NCBI RefSeq assembly: GCF_023278565.1
Contig: NC_064675.1
Span: forward strand, 1,488,001-1,552,000
Reading direction: 5' to 3'
From: Colletotrichum lupini
Taxonomy: Eukaryota; Ascomycota; Sordariomycetes; Glomerellales; Glomerellaceae
DNA: 64,000 bases
The position numbers and the translations under genes were made by a program. The notes under the pieces are model-generated. The model did not search any database. It worked only from the letters and a program-made list of their open reading frames with translations, and was not told the origin of the DNA. This document shows, piece by piece, positions 1 through 12,000 of this stretch. Each line of letters starts with the position of its first letter. Positions within the stretch are counted from its first letter, which is position 1.

Positions 1-933
1 TAGGGTAGCTACTTTTTTCTTAGGTTAATCTCCGAGATCCGTAATACTCTTAACTTAATACTATTAAGACTTCTAAATCCCCTCTTCCCTCGTTAAACCG
101 TCCCTTATACTATATTTCTAAGTAATACCTAGGGGGTAATTAAGGGAGCTATAAAGAGGTTATTTAAATCGCGGGCTTAAGGGCGTACTTATAAAATCCC
201 TATAATAATAGACTTTTTTATATACTATAAATTTCTTAACTTAATAACTCCCACAAGGTTACCTTCGCTACTAAATAAGAATATTTACGTTTAGAAATCC
301 CCTTTTTTAATTATATAGTACTCTTTTATATTATATTATTAAGCTCGTTCGTTGCGCTAATTAATTAAGTAAGTAGTCGTTACGTAAGTATTTCTTTTTA
401 CTAATTTAATTAGTTAATTTTTAATTACGAGCCGGCCGTAAAAAAAGTTATTTAATAAAAAAGCTACTCGGGGCGATAATAAAAAAACTAATTACTTAAG
501 TAGTTCCGTTAATTAACGTAGTTTAATATAATAAACGTCGACCTCTCGTAAGTAATAAAGGGCTACGATTACTTAATTCCGTACGGTATTTAAGAATCGC
601 CTCCTTTTTTATTTACTTTTATAAAGTTAATTAGTATAAGTCTCTTATCCTATATAGTATTAAGAAGTCGTCTCTTTTGCGTAGTAAAATACCTTACTAA
701 TTTATAATAATAGAATTTAATTACTAATTAGTATTAATATCCCTATAATAAGGTAGTTAGTTCGAACTATAAGTAACGAAGAGATTAATTAAACTATATA
801 AATATTTGTATAGGTATAAAAAGGAGGTTCTAACTATAGGTTAGGCTAGTTATAATAATTATAAATAGGGCCCCTAATTAGCCCCTGCGCAGTCGGCTGT
901 ATGCCGCGGTCGAATTAGACTTCTAATCCGATA
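1..933 (-). mobile_element. Ty1/copia LTR retrotransposon copy A, partial (5' LTR and start of internal region)
   Basis: This AT-rich block matches, with transitions only as far as compared by eye, the 5' ends of the two complete elements at 27406-34418 and 41465-48476. Read on the minus strand the element begins at 933 and runs off the window start. Its LTR occupies 732-933, 202 bp, the same length as all other LTRs of the family here. The sequence just outside (934-938, gaaaa) should be one half of a 5-bp target-site duplication; the other half lies outside the window. The outermost ~70 bp keep GC-rich sequence, whereas the interior is strongly AT-rich, as expected after RIP. No open coding region is left. 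Confidence 0.9.
732..933 (-). repeat. LTR of copia copy A (202 bp)
   Basis: It aligns end to end with the 202-bp LTRs of copies B and C. The canonical TG...CA ends have decayed to TA...TA through RIP-type transitions. Confidence 0.88.
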
Positions 934-2433
934 GAAAAGGTTTAAAACAGGTAAGAGCTGACTCATAACGAAAAAGTTGTCCAATGAGTCGGTGTACCAG
1001 CATAGCTTAGTCGAATTGAAGTCCTTGTCGGCGAACTCCGGGAGGAAGATGGAGACGAACTTTCGAATGGCCTCCCTCGCAGGGTCTGGGACTATGCTGC
1101 AATCACCGGGCGGGAGAGGCACGCTCCACTGGCCGTCCTGAGTGAAGTCCGCCTCTGAAGGCGCATGTTGGAAGTTGGTAAACTGGGGGTTGTCTTGTTA
1201 GCCTGATACGAGCGAACACGACGACGCATAAGTACCTTGATGCCTCGGAACCCGATTTTGATGAGACCATCGGCAGTCCGAGGAAAAACGTAAACACTGC
1301 CGGTGTCTTTACCGCTCGGGTTGCGTGGTGCACTTTTCCAAGTGATGACCGGGAAGCGTTCAGGGGAGTACTTGTCCCACAAATCTGCGCTGTTCTTGTC
1401 CACCTTGAAGGTGACTACGCTTCCTGCAGACGACTCAAGGTGGTAGGACAAATCAGGCAATAGCTGCGTTGAGAAGGATCCAGCTGTTGGCTATTAGTCG
1501 CGCAACCTCGCAGGTAGTGGTAAAGGAGAGTATGCATACCGCAAATGGCAACCACGTCCGCTTTATGAAGGACTCCGTCTTTGCCCGACTGCCTTCTTCA
1601 GGTGTGATGGTGAGTCAACTTCTTCGATAATACTGTCAAAGGTACCTTTCCCGGGGCCAAAGTGAAACTCAACGCCCTGTTTGAGAGCCAACTTGTAGAA
1701 ATAGGCACAGGCTTCGCTGCATTTTGTGAATCCTGCAGTTGAGTCAAGAACAGCCTCATAAGTCTGAGTAGGCAAGGCTTGTGGAATTTCGAAATCCAGA
1801 AGCTTTCCTTCCCATCCACGCTCAGCTGCTCGAGCTCGATCAGTCGGGTCGCTCTTGACGAATTGAGTATCTCTGAGGCCGTCTCGTTCAAAGTTGCTCA
1901 GCGTCTCACGCTCAAGTGGATCGAGTTCGGCGGTGGGTTGAACTCGGAGCATGCCACTCCCGCTAAAGAGATCTGATTCATGATCTTCTTGGTGCCTTTT
2001 CTCGTTGATCTTCTCCCATGCAGCACGACTTTCAAATGCTAGACGCTGGTAATGAAGCTTGCTCCCGTAAGAAGCTCGAAACTGGAGACATTACATGAGC
2101 ATAGCTTGGAATGTACACTCAATCTCCCCAAACTTACGATCTTGTTGTGATCTACCGAGGCAGCCTGCGTAATTCCATTCAAGTCGGGCTCATAGTGCGT
2201 CTCATCATAACAGTATCTGTCCAACACTGTTACGCGGTACGCTGAGAAATGAGGATTAGCTCGAGGGCCACATCCGGGTATGGTAGCAAGGCGCGCTTAC
2301 CACGTTTGCTCAGAGCAACGGCCAAAGAGAGGCCAAAAATGCCAGCTGACAGAAATCAATCAATTGTTTGCAAATTCTCACTCTGTGTTCTGCACGTACC
2401 GCCCACGATGGCGACTGATTTGGGTTCAGACAT
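934..2433 (-). pseudogene. FAD-dependent amine oxidase (fructosyl-amino-acid / saccharopine / sarcosine oxidase-like), 3' end lost to a copia insertion
   Basis: The family (DAO fold) oxidises secondary amines such as fructosyl amino acids, saccharopine or sarcosine with FAD and O2. Exons by splice signals: 2433-2400, 2345-2301, 2241-2138, 2045-1540, 1483-1236, 1182-about 1000. They join into an N-terminal Rossmann motif VGAGIFG (residues 10-16), a mid-protein AICAGSFSTQLLPDL stretch, and GSVYVFPRTADGLIKIGFRG followed by FTNFQHAPSEADF. Two breaks are seen. Near 1583-1587 the frame shifts in the VG/KDG segment. The C-terminus stops after CWYTDSLDNFFV, where a normal donor seems changed to ATGAGT and the retroelement starts at 933. 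Roughly the last 60-100 residues are missing. The exact substrate cannot be told. Confidence 0.78.
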
Positions 2434-2790
2434 GATGCTCTGCTTCTCGCTTGCTTTTCTTGTCAACCCAGAAGATGCGGAGCGCCGCGACGCTGCGAGA
2501 GGCGGAGAGCGATATACTTTAATGCTTCCGAAATCGCTGATCCATGCCTATCAAGGTGCGGAGATACCTAGTCGGTTGGAGCTGGCACGCCATTAAGAAT
2601 CGGATGATTTGCCGCACGACGTAGGAATAGCTCCACAGCTCTCCGTCGCGGCCAAGATAGCAAGCAGTTGAGAATATTTTACTTCAAAAGCAAACACTGT
2701 TCTCGTTGAGAAATTTAACTTGTTCAAGATTATAAATGAGTCTATTTAAATTCTAGGGAACATGAAAGTAGACAAAATCCGGTTCCAATG

Positions 2791-3482
2791 CTAGCAAGCC
2801 CTACGCAGACGAATTTGATCAGGAGAAATCAGTGAAGAACCATCTGATTTATCGGACTGCCGGCTCCCACTCGGAGCGGTCACTAAGTAATTCTCTGGGG
2901 GCCGCAGGCCACACCATTTGCAACCCTCAAAAAATGAGACCCATTTGCCTCGTTTGATCCATTTACCCATCCATTTTGCATTGAGTTCTTTTGCTTTATT
3001 GACCAATGCCAACTCCAATAGTAGCTGTACTGAACCTCTTATAGAGAAGTGCAGAGACGAGCTGATCCAAGCATGAGTCGGAGCTGTGTGTTCACCAATA
3101 AAGATGGTGTTGTGTTCCGTTCGATGGTATGCCGGGATATATCGCCAACGAAGATAGTTCGGAATCTTCCTCCAACGCGGTCGCTAGCCTTGATGAGCTC
3201 CCAGTTGTGAACGCCAACACTATCCAGCATTAGGCCTATAGCCAGACCATAAATACCGGCTTCAACGATGGCAATGGAGATATTGGTGTTCTTGGATGAT
3301 TCAGAGCTTCCGTCAAGAGCTGCGACTTGATCAAACCAGGCGCCATTTGAGTTGGATTGATGGAACAGGTGCTGATCCGTAGATGCTCTTCTTTGCAATT
3401 GGTGCTGAGGCGCGGCTCGGCTCGAGACGTGATGACCGAGAGTTAACAAAAGATAGTTTTTAAGCCGGATAGAAACCATCAT
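2791..3482 (-). pseudogene. L-amino-acid oxidase (flavin amine oxidase) relic with large internal deletion
   Basis: L-amino-acid oxidases deaminate amino acids to keto acids with release of H2O2. The minus-strand 5' part (3482 to about 3165) encodes the FAD-binding N-terminus: the segment ending GLMLDSVGVHNWEL then ASDRVGGRFRT is typical. The nucleotide-binding motif reads VEAGIYG, so the first glycine of GxGxxG is now Glu, a G-to-A change. Directly after, in another frame (about 3160-2870), comes the C-terminal signature of the family, LRWRYIPAYHRTEHN, IFIGEHTAPTHAWISSSL and LLLELALVNKAKELN. The roughly 400-500 residues that normally separate the two are gone. Combined with the frame change this cannot give an active enzyme. 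Confidence 0.75.
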
Positions 3483-4740
3483 TACTGAACTTTCAGCGTC
3501 AGAGATACAGGTCGAGACCGAGAAGATTTGTCCAGCGAAGGAAAGAAAACGTTGATCAGGTCAAGATAAAACACATTATGCCCGGAGGCGTCACCTATTT
3601 ACAATTCACTGCTGAGAAGACCATTCGCCATTGCGTTTCTTGAGTAGTCTTACAATTATTCTTGAAGCACCCATCATCTTGATAGCTTTTGTTGCCAAAT
3701 GAGTCTAGTGATTGCAGGCCTTAGTCCGAATAAAGTGAGCTCCTCCACTTGACTTGGCTGATTTGCAGCCTGCAGAATATATCGTGGTACTGTCGGAACC
3801 CTGATGTAGAATCTCGCTTTCCTGAAAGAGCTCTTGATCATGAACAAATTTGTGAGCTATGAGTCAAGACTTTGACAGCACTGCATACTTCTGGGAACAG
3901 CTTGTTTCTTGCCGAACGAAATCTGCTCATAGGAGCCTACGATCCTGCGTTCGCTTGAATGAAGCGAGGCAAGAATTGTATGGTTGCAACATGCCCGAAG
4001 CTAATGCAAGTTGCCCTTGTTCCATGTCTCCATCGCTCAACTTTGTATCTATCAAGGTACCACCTGACCTGGGCCGTCAAGGTTGCACCATGAATGTGAC
4101 CGGTGTTGGCCCGAAGAACCTCGTAAATACGCGTCGGCGAACATGGACCGCCTAATTGCCTGACATAAACCCCGCGCCAAGACAGCGTTGGGCGCTCGAC
4201 GATGCTTCCTCATCTACCATCAGGAATGACATCAGGAACAACCATCATCTCATGGGGCGGTTCAACTACAAAATTAAGTGTCGCAATTCTGTGTCTTGCT
4301 CGATTGATTCTATCATGCGCGTTCCCTGAACGCCAAAAGATATCTCTAGAGATACGTACACTGCCGGGCTACTCACGCCGCGAGGATTTCCTTCAAATTG
4401 TATCTTAACAATAAGTTGGGCTTCCGGCATCGTTGTGCCTGTCGGGCAGATAACGTAGTAGTCTCTCCCACGAGTCACACTGAACACTTACTCATTGCGG
4501 TCATATGTTAATCATTGACTGCTAATCCATCATAGAACTCAAATCTTGAAGATTTCGACATGGATCCAGAGGCAACCTCAGCAGCTGCGTCGACTTGGCT
4601 TGAGTAACTATCAACATGTGATCTGCCATCATTTAGCGTCCAAGGCTTTCTTGGTCGCGATGCTACCGAAGATGAAGGCTTTCTTGACATAGCGGGCACG
4701 TTTATCATTAGTCAAATCGTCTACGCCGTAGGTGCAAAGC
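3483..4740. other. Intergenic, no gene recognised
   Basis: Only short overlapping ORFs on both strands, without recognisable domains or consistent splice structure. Part of it may be the decayed N-terminal half of the P450 relic that follows, but I could not align it with the family. Confidence 0.5.
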
Positions 4741-4741
4741 A

Positions 4742-5495
4742 ATGTCACTCTTTCCTTCCCGGTTTTGTACGAATAACTCTCAGCCTTCTCAGGCTTTTCG
4801 GATCTTGTCGAACAGTACAGAAAATGGCGAGAACGTGGTTGTAAGGCAGATGAACAACAAAAAGGCCAATGACCTCATACCTCTGTCTGATCCGCCGAGC
4901 GTTTTGGACTACGTCAAAGACGACGGCCGGTACCTCGACATTTTACGACTTCAGATGGATGAATCATGATCAGATGCCTTTGTGCGCTGCAAGCATCCAC
5001 ACTACCACAACGACCATCGTACAATATCTGTATGACCCAGGTAGCCAGTCACCCGCAACACAAGCTAGAACTGCTTCTGGAAGTGCAAGAGGTTATTGAA
5101 CAGCATGGAGATTTAATCAACAGACGTCCGGCTTCCAACTTGGAGAGACTGAGCAGCTTTGTCAAGGAAGCACAAAGGTCTTGCTTTCCTGATCTGAGTA
5201 AGTCGTCATCCTTCTCGAGGCCATCTCCTCGAACCGCAAGCCTAGCCCAATAAACACTTTCATCACAGCAACTTTCCACCACAACTCTTCTGCCTTAGTC
5301 ACACTCTCTAATGGGTTTTGCATCCCCAAAAGTGCAAGAAACGAAGTTGCTAGTGGCGTCATCAACGCGGATGTGGAACTCTCCGATATTCCCTCTAAGT
5401 TCGATAATTTACGATTCTACAAGGAGAGACAAGACGGTCCCGGTGGAAGTCTTGAAGCGTCGATTACGACATTAGATGCCAGAGTGTCAAGGTCA
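4742..5495 (+). pseudogene. Cytochrome P450 relic (fungal hydroxylating type), middle part only
   Basis: Three frames together read like the middle of an ascomycete P450. KANDLIPLSDPPS resembles the linker before helix I. Then comes an IHTTTTTIVQYLYD helix-I-like stretch, a segment around VASHPQHKLELLLEVQEVI, and LSSFVKEAQRS, which corresponds to the K-helix region. After a probable intron (about 5200-5271), TLSNGFCIP and FDNLRFYKERQDG match the segment before the haem loop. At least two frameshifts are needed (near 4966 and between about 5050 and 5100), and no FxxGxxxCxG haem-ligand motif follows, so the 3' part is missing too. It lies between the oxidase relics and the secreted Cys-rich gene. 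Substrate unknown. Confidence 0.6.
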
Positions 5496-5822
5496 GTATG
5501 AGACTTTGTAATTTCAGGGCCACGTAGGAAAACATCTAACTCAACTCCCTTGGGCGAAAACATAAACACAGGATAACCAGCCTAACCAGCTGACACGTAG
5601 CCTCGTCGGACATTGCCCAAGGAGGAGGACGTAGTCTTCATCCGATACAGGACTGAACGATCCGAAGAAAGATCAAGGCATTGAGAGGCAAAACCTGGTC
5701 GATGCTGGTTGACTGAATTGGATCATGGATAATACTCTCTTGGTTTGATGTTTTCTCTTCATAACAAGTTGATCGCTAGTATGTTGATATCCTGAAGCAA
5801 TAATTACCCAATCCCAAGATAT
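5496..5822. other. Intergenic
   Basis: Nothing recognised. It holds the 3' flank of the minus-strand Cys-rich gene and the decayed end of the P450 relic. Confidence 0.5.
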
Positions 5823-6328
5823 TTAGCAAGTTTGGCAAACATTGCCGCTACAAATTTGGCCTTTATCCGCACATGATTGATACTACAAAGCCTAGTCAGC
5901 TCAATTGGAACGATTCGATGGAGGGCCTGATTGCGCACATAGTTCCAGGTCATTTCATTCCTGCCAGGGAAAGTGTAGCACTGCACAATGTTGTTCCCAG
6001 AACAGCCGAAGGCGTTCTTCAAATCGCAGCCCTTGCCTTGGTTGGCACTAATTGGAATTGTGTCGCAAGCGCCAGATCTACACACTTGTCCTCTGTCCGC
6101 GCATGAGTCGACCTTGATTGAAGTCAGCTCCAATGGTTCTGGTGGATGAAGGTTTTAGAAACAAAAACTTACATAGTTCCAGGTCAGTCCACTTCTCCCC
6201 GGAAAAGTGTAGCACTTTACAATATTATTCCCCGAACAATCTATAGCATCTACTGTTCCGCAACCTTTGCCTTGATCAGCAGCAATTGCCGCTGAAGCGA
6301 AGAGTGGAAGCAAATAAAAGAAGCGCAT
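5823..6328 (-). CDS. Small secreted protein of two tandem six-cysteine modules (candidate effector)
   Basis: Three exons, 6328-6173, 6112-5939 and 5882-5823, give 129 residues with the frame kept throughout. Residues 1-17 are a clear signal peptide (MRFFYLLPLFASAAIAA), which decides this start over an in-frame ATG at 6427. The mature protein is two copies of one module: each starts QGKGC, contains CSGNNIV(K/Q)CYTFPGR and TWNY, and ends with SCAD(R/K)GQ(V/I)C. Cysteine spacing is identical in both, C-x7-C-x7-C-x16-C-x6-C-x4-C, suggesting three disulphides per module. Both introns (60 and 56 bp) interrupt the module at the same place, right after TWNY and in phase 0, so the gene grew by duplication of an intron-containing unit. 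Intron 2 uses a GTGCGC donor. I recognise no known family. It sits about 350 bp from a large transposon. Confidence 0.72.
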
Positions 6329-6679
6329 TTTCAACGAATGTAAGAGAACAAGGGTCTCAGAAGGAGTGATCACAAAGAGATGACAAGCAAGCGGGACTTG
6401 TCTCTGGTGCCATTTAGGACATGCCAATGTATTTATCTTTCTGCCGCGAGTCCGGGAGGGCTACCGACGCACTGCGATGTCTCTGGTCGCAAGGTTTGAT
6501 GGACTCGTATAATTAACCTCATGGTAGTTCGCCCCATTGTGGGCGTCGCGGGGAGATAGAGGGGGATATTTGAAGAGGGAAGTCACTTAGCTTAAAGCTG
6601 CCCAGGTCTACTGAGTCGGGGAAATGAAGACCATCGGTGCATGAAACCAGGTACTTTGTAGTAGGTTTTGATAGCCTTA
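6329..6679. other. Intergenic, promoter side of the Cys-rich gene
   Basis: No gene seen. It should hold the promoter of the minus-strand secreted gene; an AT-rich GATAAATACA on the minus strand about 100 bp upstream of its ATG is the only TATA-like candidate. Confidence 0.35.
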
Positions 6680-6681
6680 TA

Positions 6682-6703
6682 CGGCAGACTGCAAGAGGCA
6701 CTC
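6682..6703 (+). repeat. Left terminal inverted repeat of the 6.8-kb element
   Basis: 22 bp, exact reverse complement of 13446-13467. The sharp change from unique GC-balanced DNA to AT-rich DNA follows within about 20 bp. Confidence 0.85.
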
Positions 6704-7248
6704 CGCCAAACCCGTTCTTTTTAATAGACCTACGGCTATTATAAATTTTAAGTATTAATAGCGCGACTTTTTCGTATATATAAATAAATATTATAATAAA
6801 TCCCGTATATTATTATAAAAAATTACTTATAACCGTAAGTAATAGTAGTAAACGTAAGGGTAGTTATACTATTTAGTAAAAGTAGGGTAGCTAGGGGGTA
6901 TATTTTCTTTACTAATTTCTATTACTAATTAATTTCCTTTTCTTTTTAACTAACCTAATATTCCTTAAATAAGGTAAGTAATTTACTTATACCCCTATAG
7001 TTACTTATTAATAACTATATTTCGCTTTATTATACTTTATACCCTTTTTTATTTTATTTTTATTATTATTACCTAATTATATACGTAATTATAAGTACAA
7101 TATTCGTAATTTACTAATTAGAAATATTAATTAAGTATAATTAGGTAATTTTATACGTAATTACTAGTGCAATTTTTACTAATTAGTAATTATACTTCTT
7201 TTTAAGCTAATATATGTGTAATTATAAGTATAATTAACGTATATAATA

Positions 7249-9087
7249 AGCGAGCTACCTAGATAAGCGAGCTACTTACCTAACTACGACTATCTTATTT
7301 TCTATTTTCTACCTTACGCAACGCTATAACATAACTATAATATTATAAACTAAAGAAACTTAGTTAAACTTAGCGATTTAAGTTATTAAAAAAACCTTAA
7401 AACTAAGTATTTAAGTAGTAATTAAGATCTATTTAGTCCCTCTTAAGACCTTAAGTACCTATTTAAAAAGTATACTTATATAATAAGATATTATACTAAA
7501 CTCGTAAAAATTAACTATACTTAAAGAAAAGAAGCTAGTTAAGTATATTTTTAACCTAGATTCCCGATCGTTTCCTCCCTATATTAGTAGTATAAAAGAT
7601 ATAGCTAATTAATTATTTACTAACCGTAACGCGCCCCTTATTAAGAAGCGCTAGGCTTTTAATTTTATTAAGCACTAACTATAGCTCCGGATGCGATTTT
7701 TTTATAAGTATGACTATAAAAGGGCCTAATATAAAGACTTAGATATAATAAATACGTAGTTTTACCTCGTAACGAATATAATTACGAAATACGGTATTAT
7801 AAAGTCCGATATTTATAATTTCGACGAGACTAGCTTTATAATAAACTAAATTATATCCGGAATAGTTATTATAAATATAAAAAGGCGTTTAAATACGAAA
7901 ATAATATAGCTTAGTAATTATAAATAGGTTATAATTATTTAGGCTATTAGCTCGTCGGGCTATAGCGTCCTATTATATATTATTATTATAAGTAAATATT
8001 ACCTCTCTACTTAATATACGGAATCCGGTTTATTACGTAATTAAGTTATCGTAATATTTAAAAACGGCTAAATAATAAATAAAAAAGGCCTAGATTAGGT
8101 AAAATACTTTAAAAGGTATATAAAACTACGTATAAAAAGTTAATATTACCTCCTTATTATTAACAGATACGAAAGTTATTATTCTATAGATTTTAAGTTA
8201 TATTATAAAAAGAATAATATCGTTACCCTTTATATACCGGCTTATTTATTTTATTTATTATAGCCCTTAGATATTAAATATTTTAAGTTTTTAAAAACGG
8301 TATATAGCTAAGAAATTAAGGAAAAAATACGACGGGGTAATACTTATATTATAAAAAAGGACTTTTTTCTTACGTTTTATAAGGTATTTATATAAGTAAT
8401 TATAAAAAGAAATATTTAGGGAGGATTTAGAAGAGCCGGGCTTATGCCTTTAAATATAAAGAGTATACTATTTAAGCTTAACGTAAAGTTATATACTCCG
8501 ACGCCTCTAGGATCCCTCTCGATAATACTACTAACTTAAACTTTTTAGATACTAAATAACCTAATAAAAGTATTATTATAGTCGTAACTTATTAAAACTC
8601 GAATTACCTGTTATTAAAATAGCTCCCTAACTTCGATTATCGAAGTTATTAAGTATTTATTAAAGGGGGCGCGAGGATTTATATACTAAATTACTTTATT
8701 AAAATCGGAGTATTAGATTTTTTAAGAAGAGAATAACCTACTTAGCCGACGTAAGAGGGCTAAGAAAATACGTCTTAAATAAGGAGGAAGTTTTATAATA
8801 ACTAATAGGGAAGACCTTTAGTTATAAAGAGAGGTAATAACTTAAATTAAAAAGGAAACGTATCGAAATAGTAGTTATTAACTAAGGATTAAGACGGGTT
8901 AATAACGATATAATATTTATAAAAATACCGGTTATAATATATAAATATATTAAATTACTAAAGAAATATTTAAAAAAGAGGATACTAAATAGTTTTAATT
9001 AAATTACTTTTCTAAGTACTACTTTTTAGTTACGAATATAATATAGTCGCAATTAGGTAAGTAGCTCGCTTATTTAGGTAGCTTGCT
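7249..9087 (+). mobile_element. Fot1/pogo-type (Tc1/mariner superfamily) DNA transposon, RIP-killed, nested
   Basis: Inverted repeats of about 47 bp start AGCGAGCTACCTAG at 7249 and, on the other strand, AGCAAGCTACCTAA at 9087, each bordered by TA (7247-7248 and 9088-9089). Total length 1839 bp is usual for Fot1-like elements. Each repeat carries an internal direct duplication of AAGCGAGCTACYTA. Ignoring stops, the plus strand around 7660-7860 encodes KYDYKRA and, further on, KYGIIKSDIYNFDET, the hallmark of the DDE domain of Fot1/pogo transposases (IYNFDETG). Many stops produced by transition mutations rule out function; any activity would need a helper in trans. Confidence 0.85.
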
Positions 9088-12000
9088 TATTATATATATT
9101 ATATATATATACCTATTTATAATTTAATTCTTTTTATTTACTTTTTTCTTTAGTATTAACTATTTATATATATATACTAATAATTTTATATAAAATACTC
9201 CCTTTTTTAATAATTACGTACGCCGTATAATATTTATAATAAGCGCTTAATATAGCGTTCTAGCCCGTATTAAAAGTATATAGCTCTTAACGGTCCCCGT
9301 ATACTAACTTACGTAGTACTTTAACAACCTTATATTTTATAAAATAACCTCTTACCTCTTTATTAATACGTATACCTTTATATAACAACTTCCTTATTAT
9401 ACGGATTCTTATATTATTTATAAGCTCTTTATTTTCTTTTTTAAAAACTTTTTACTAAATTTATAACTTTAGTATTATATAGGTTAGTATATACTACCTT
9501 ATATTATTTAATATTATTATATTAACCCGTATAATTTAGCCCTAGTATTAAATTAAGCTTAACCCTAAGATTACTAAAAATAGTTATTATATACCCCCGG
9601 ATATTACCGTAACTCGTACTTAGGCTATTAATATTATTTAAATAACTATATATAGTAACGCTAAGACTAATACTAAATCGTATGCTTATTATGAAATTAA
9701 TAAAAGTATTTTTATTAATTACGTTACTTTTATAAATAAGGGCTATTTTAATTATAATTATATATTTATTATATATAAATATACGCTCGTTACGCCTCTT
9801 GTTATTACTTATACGTTACCCTATATTACTTTATATTTATTCATAATTTACTAACGGTTCGTATTAGCTTACAATACGCTTATTAAGGTCGTTAAGCGCG
9901 GTTATAATTATAAAAGTCGTAATAAAGTTTATATTAGTACTCTACTTAAGTCTTTAAGTACTATCCCTACTATATACCTCCGTATAATAATAAAAGCCCT
10001 TAAATAAGTAGCTAAGTAGGTTAAAAATAATTAAAAAGGTATATATAATAGTATATAGAATTATAAAGAGTATTATTAACTTATATAAACTCTAAATAAG
10101 GAGTAATTAATTCGATATTTTTATATAGTATAGTATAAGAGTTTATATAAGTATATATTAAGATATAATATAGTTAAGCTTAATACCTAGGTAATAAGGC
10201 CTTTATAAAGTTATAGGGTACTTATTAACTATAAACTAGAGTATATATACTTACTTTAGCTTATAAAAGGCCGTAACTAACTATATAAAAGCTCCCCCTA
10301 AAGTTTAACGTTTTTAATAAAATTATAGAACTTTTATTTATTATATATTATCGTTATATACTTTTCTATCCTTTTTAGCGTTATAAATCCCCGTAAGCGT
10401 TTATATTTTTATATATATATTTATAAAACTTTATAAATAAAAAGATACCCCTATATATTACTATAATTATATATAAATATTTACTTTTTATTTAAAATTT
10501 CTTTTTTAGTTTCTTATTTTATATATTATTACTTTTTTAAAATAGTACGACTGCGTATTAATCTTTTATTATATTAAATAATAATTATTATAAAATTAAA
10601 AAGTAATTAGACTTATAATATAATTATTATATATATTTTTATAGTTTTTAATACTAAAATTATAAAGCGAACTTTCGAACGTTAACTTATAAAATAGGAC
10701 TTATAATAAGAAGAGCGTATAGTTTTTTCTAAGGATTTATTAATTCGTATTTAAGAATTATTTTTTAATAATACTTAAATAATAAAAATATCTTTTTTTA
10801 ACTTTAGTTTAAAAGATTTATAATTATAGTTATAGGATTATTAATACTTCGTTAATAAAGTTAACTTTAATAATAATAAATACTAAAATAGCTCGTAATT
10901 ATATAATAACGATTAAAAAGGTTCTTTTTTAATATACTAGAGGTTACTTGCCGTATTAAAGAGTATAGTAAAGAGTATTTTTATATATAAATTTATTAAT
11001 AAGCTTATATTATTAACTAAAATAAACTTTACCTTATATATTATAAAACCTTTTTATAATAAGTTTAAGATTAGTTAAGTAAAATAAAGTATTATTATAA
11101 AAGGTTTATAACTCTTAGATTAAATTATATTTAGTTTTTAAATACGTATAATAAGCTTTTACTATTTAAATTTAAGATTTATATTAGTATTAATACTTAT
11201 TTGCGGTTTATTATATAGTTCTATATAGGGGTTTCTATTTATATATCCCGGAATATACTTATATAATATTTTATTATTATTTAATAATAGGGATTTATAT
11301 TATTATAAGTTTGTTTAGACCGAGGGAAAAAAACCGTTCTTACGTTTAGTATTTATTACTACTTTTATAATACCATTTAATAATAAAAAGTCTAATTATA
11401 TTCCGTAATTACTAAATCTTTAGCAAAAATATCTATAACGTTAAAATTAAGAATTAATAAAATCGTCTTTATTAAAATAAATTAGTATATTAGTAAGTAA
11501 GTAATATATATTTTAGTATATATAAATATACTTACGTTTATAAGAATACTTCTAACTATTTAAGTTCTAAGGGCTATTTTATATAAATATACTCTCTAAC
11601 TAGATTATATTTCTATTTACGTATATATTACTAATTCGTTCTAATTTTATCAACTTTATATAAATTTAGAACTCTTATTAAATTCGTTATTAAAAAGGTC
11701 GCCCTTACGTTATTTCTAATTAGTTATAATAACTATATTATTAACTTACGTTACGAACTATATAAGACTTTATATAGCTAATTAACTAAGACTAAGTTTA
11801 ATAATTATTAAATACTATTTCAAATAATAATAATCTAAACGTATATTTTCTTTAAGTTACTTTATAAATTTATACCTTAATTATTAAGGGCTCCCTAACT
11901 ATATTAACTAAAAGTACGAAGTTTAGCGAAGTTAATTATTTTTATTTTAAAGCGTATTAATATTTTCGTATTTATTTAAAGTAGTATATACGTAATAAAC

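Noticed and set aside
2249..2596. 115-residue plus-strand ORF
   Set aside because: Overlaps the N-terminal exons of the FAD oxidase relic, whose Rossmann motif and splice sites are convincing.
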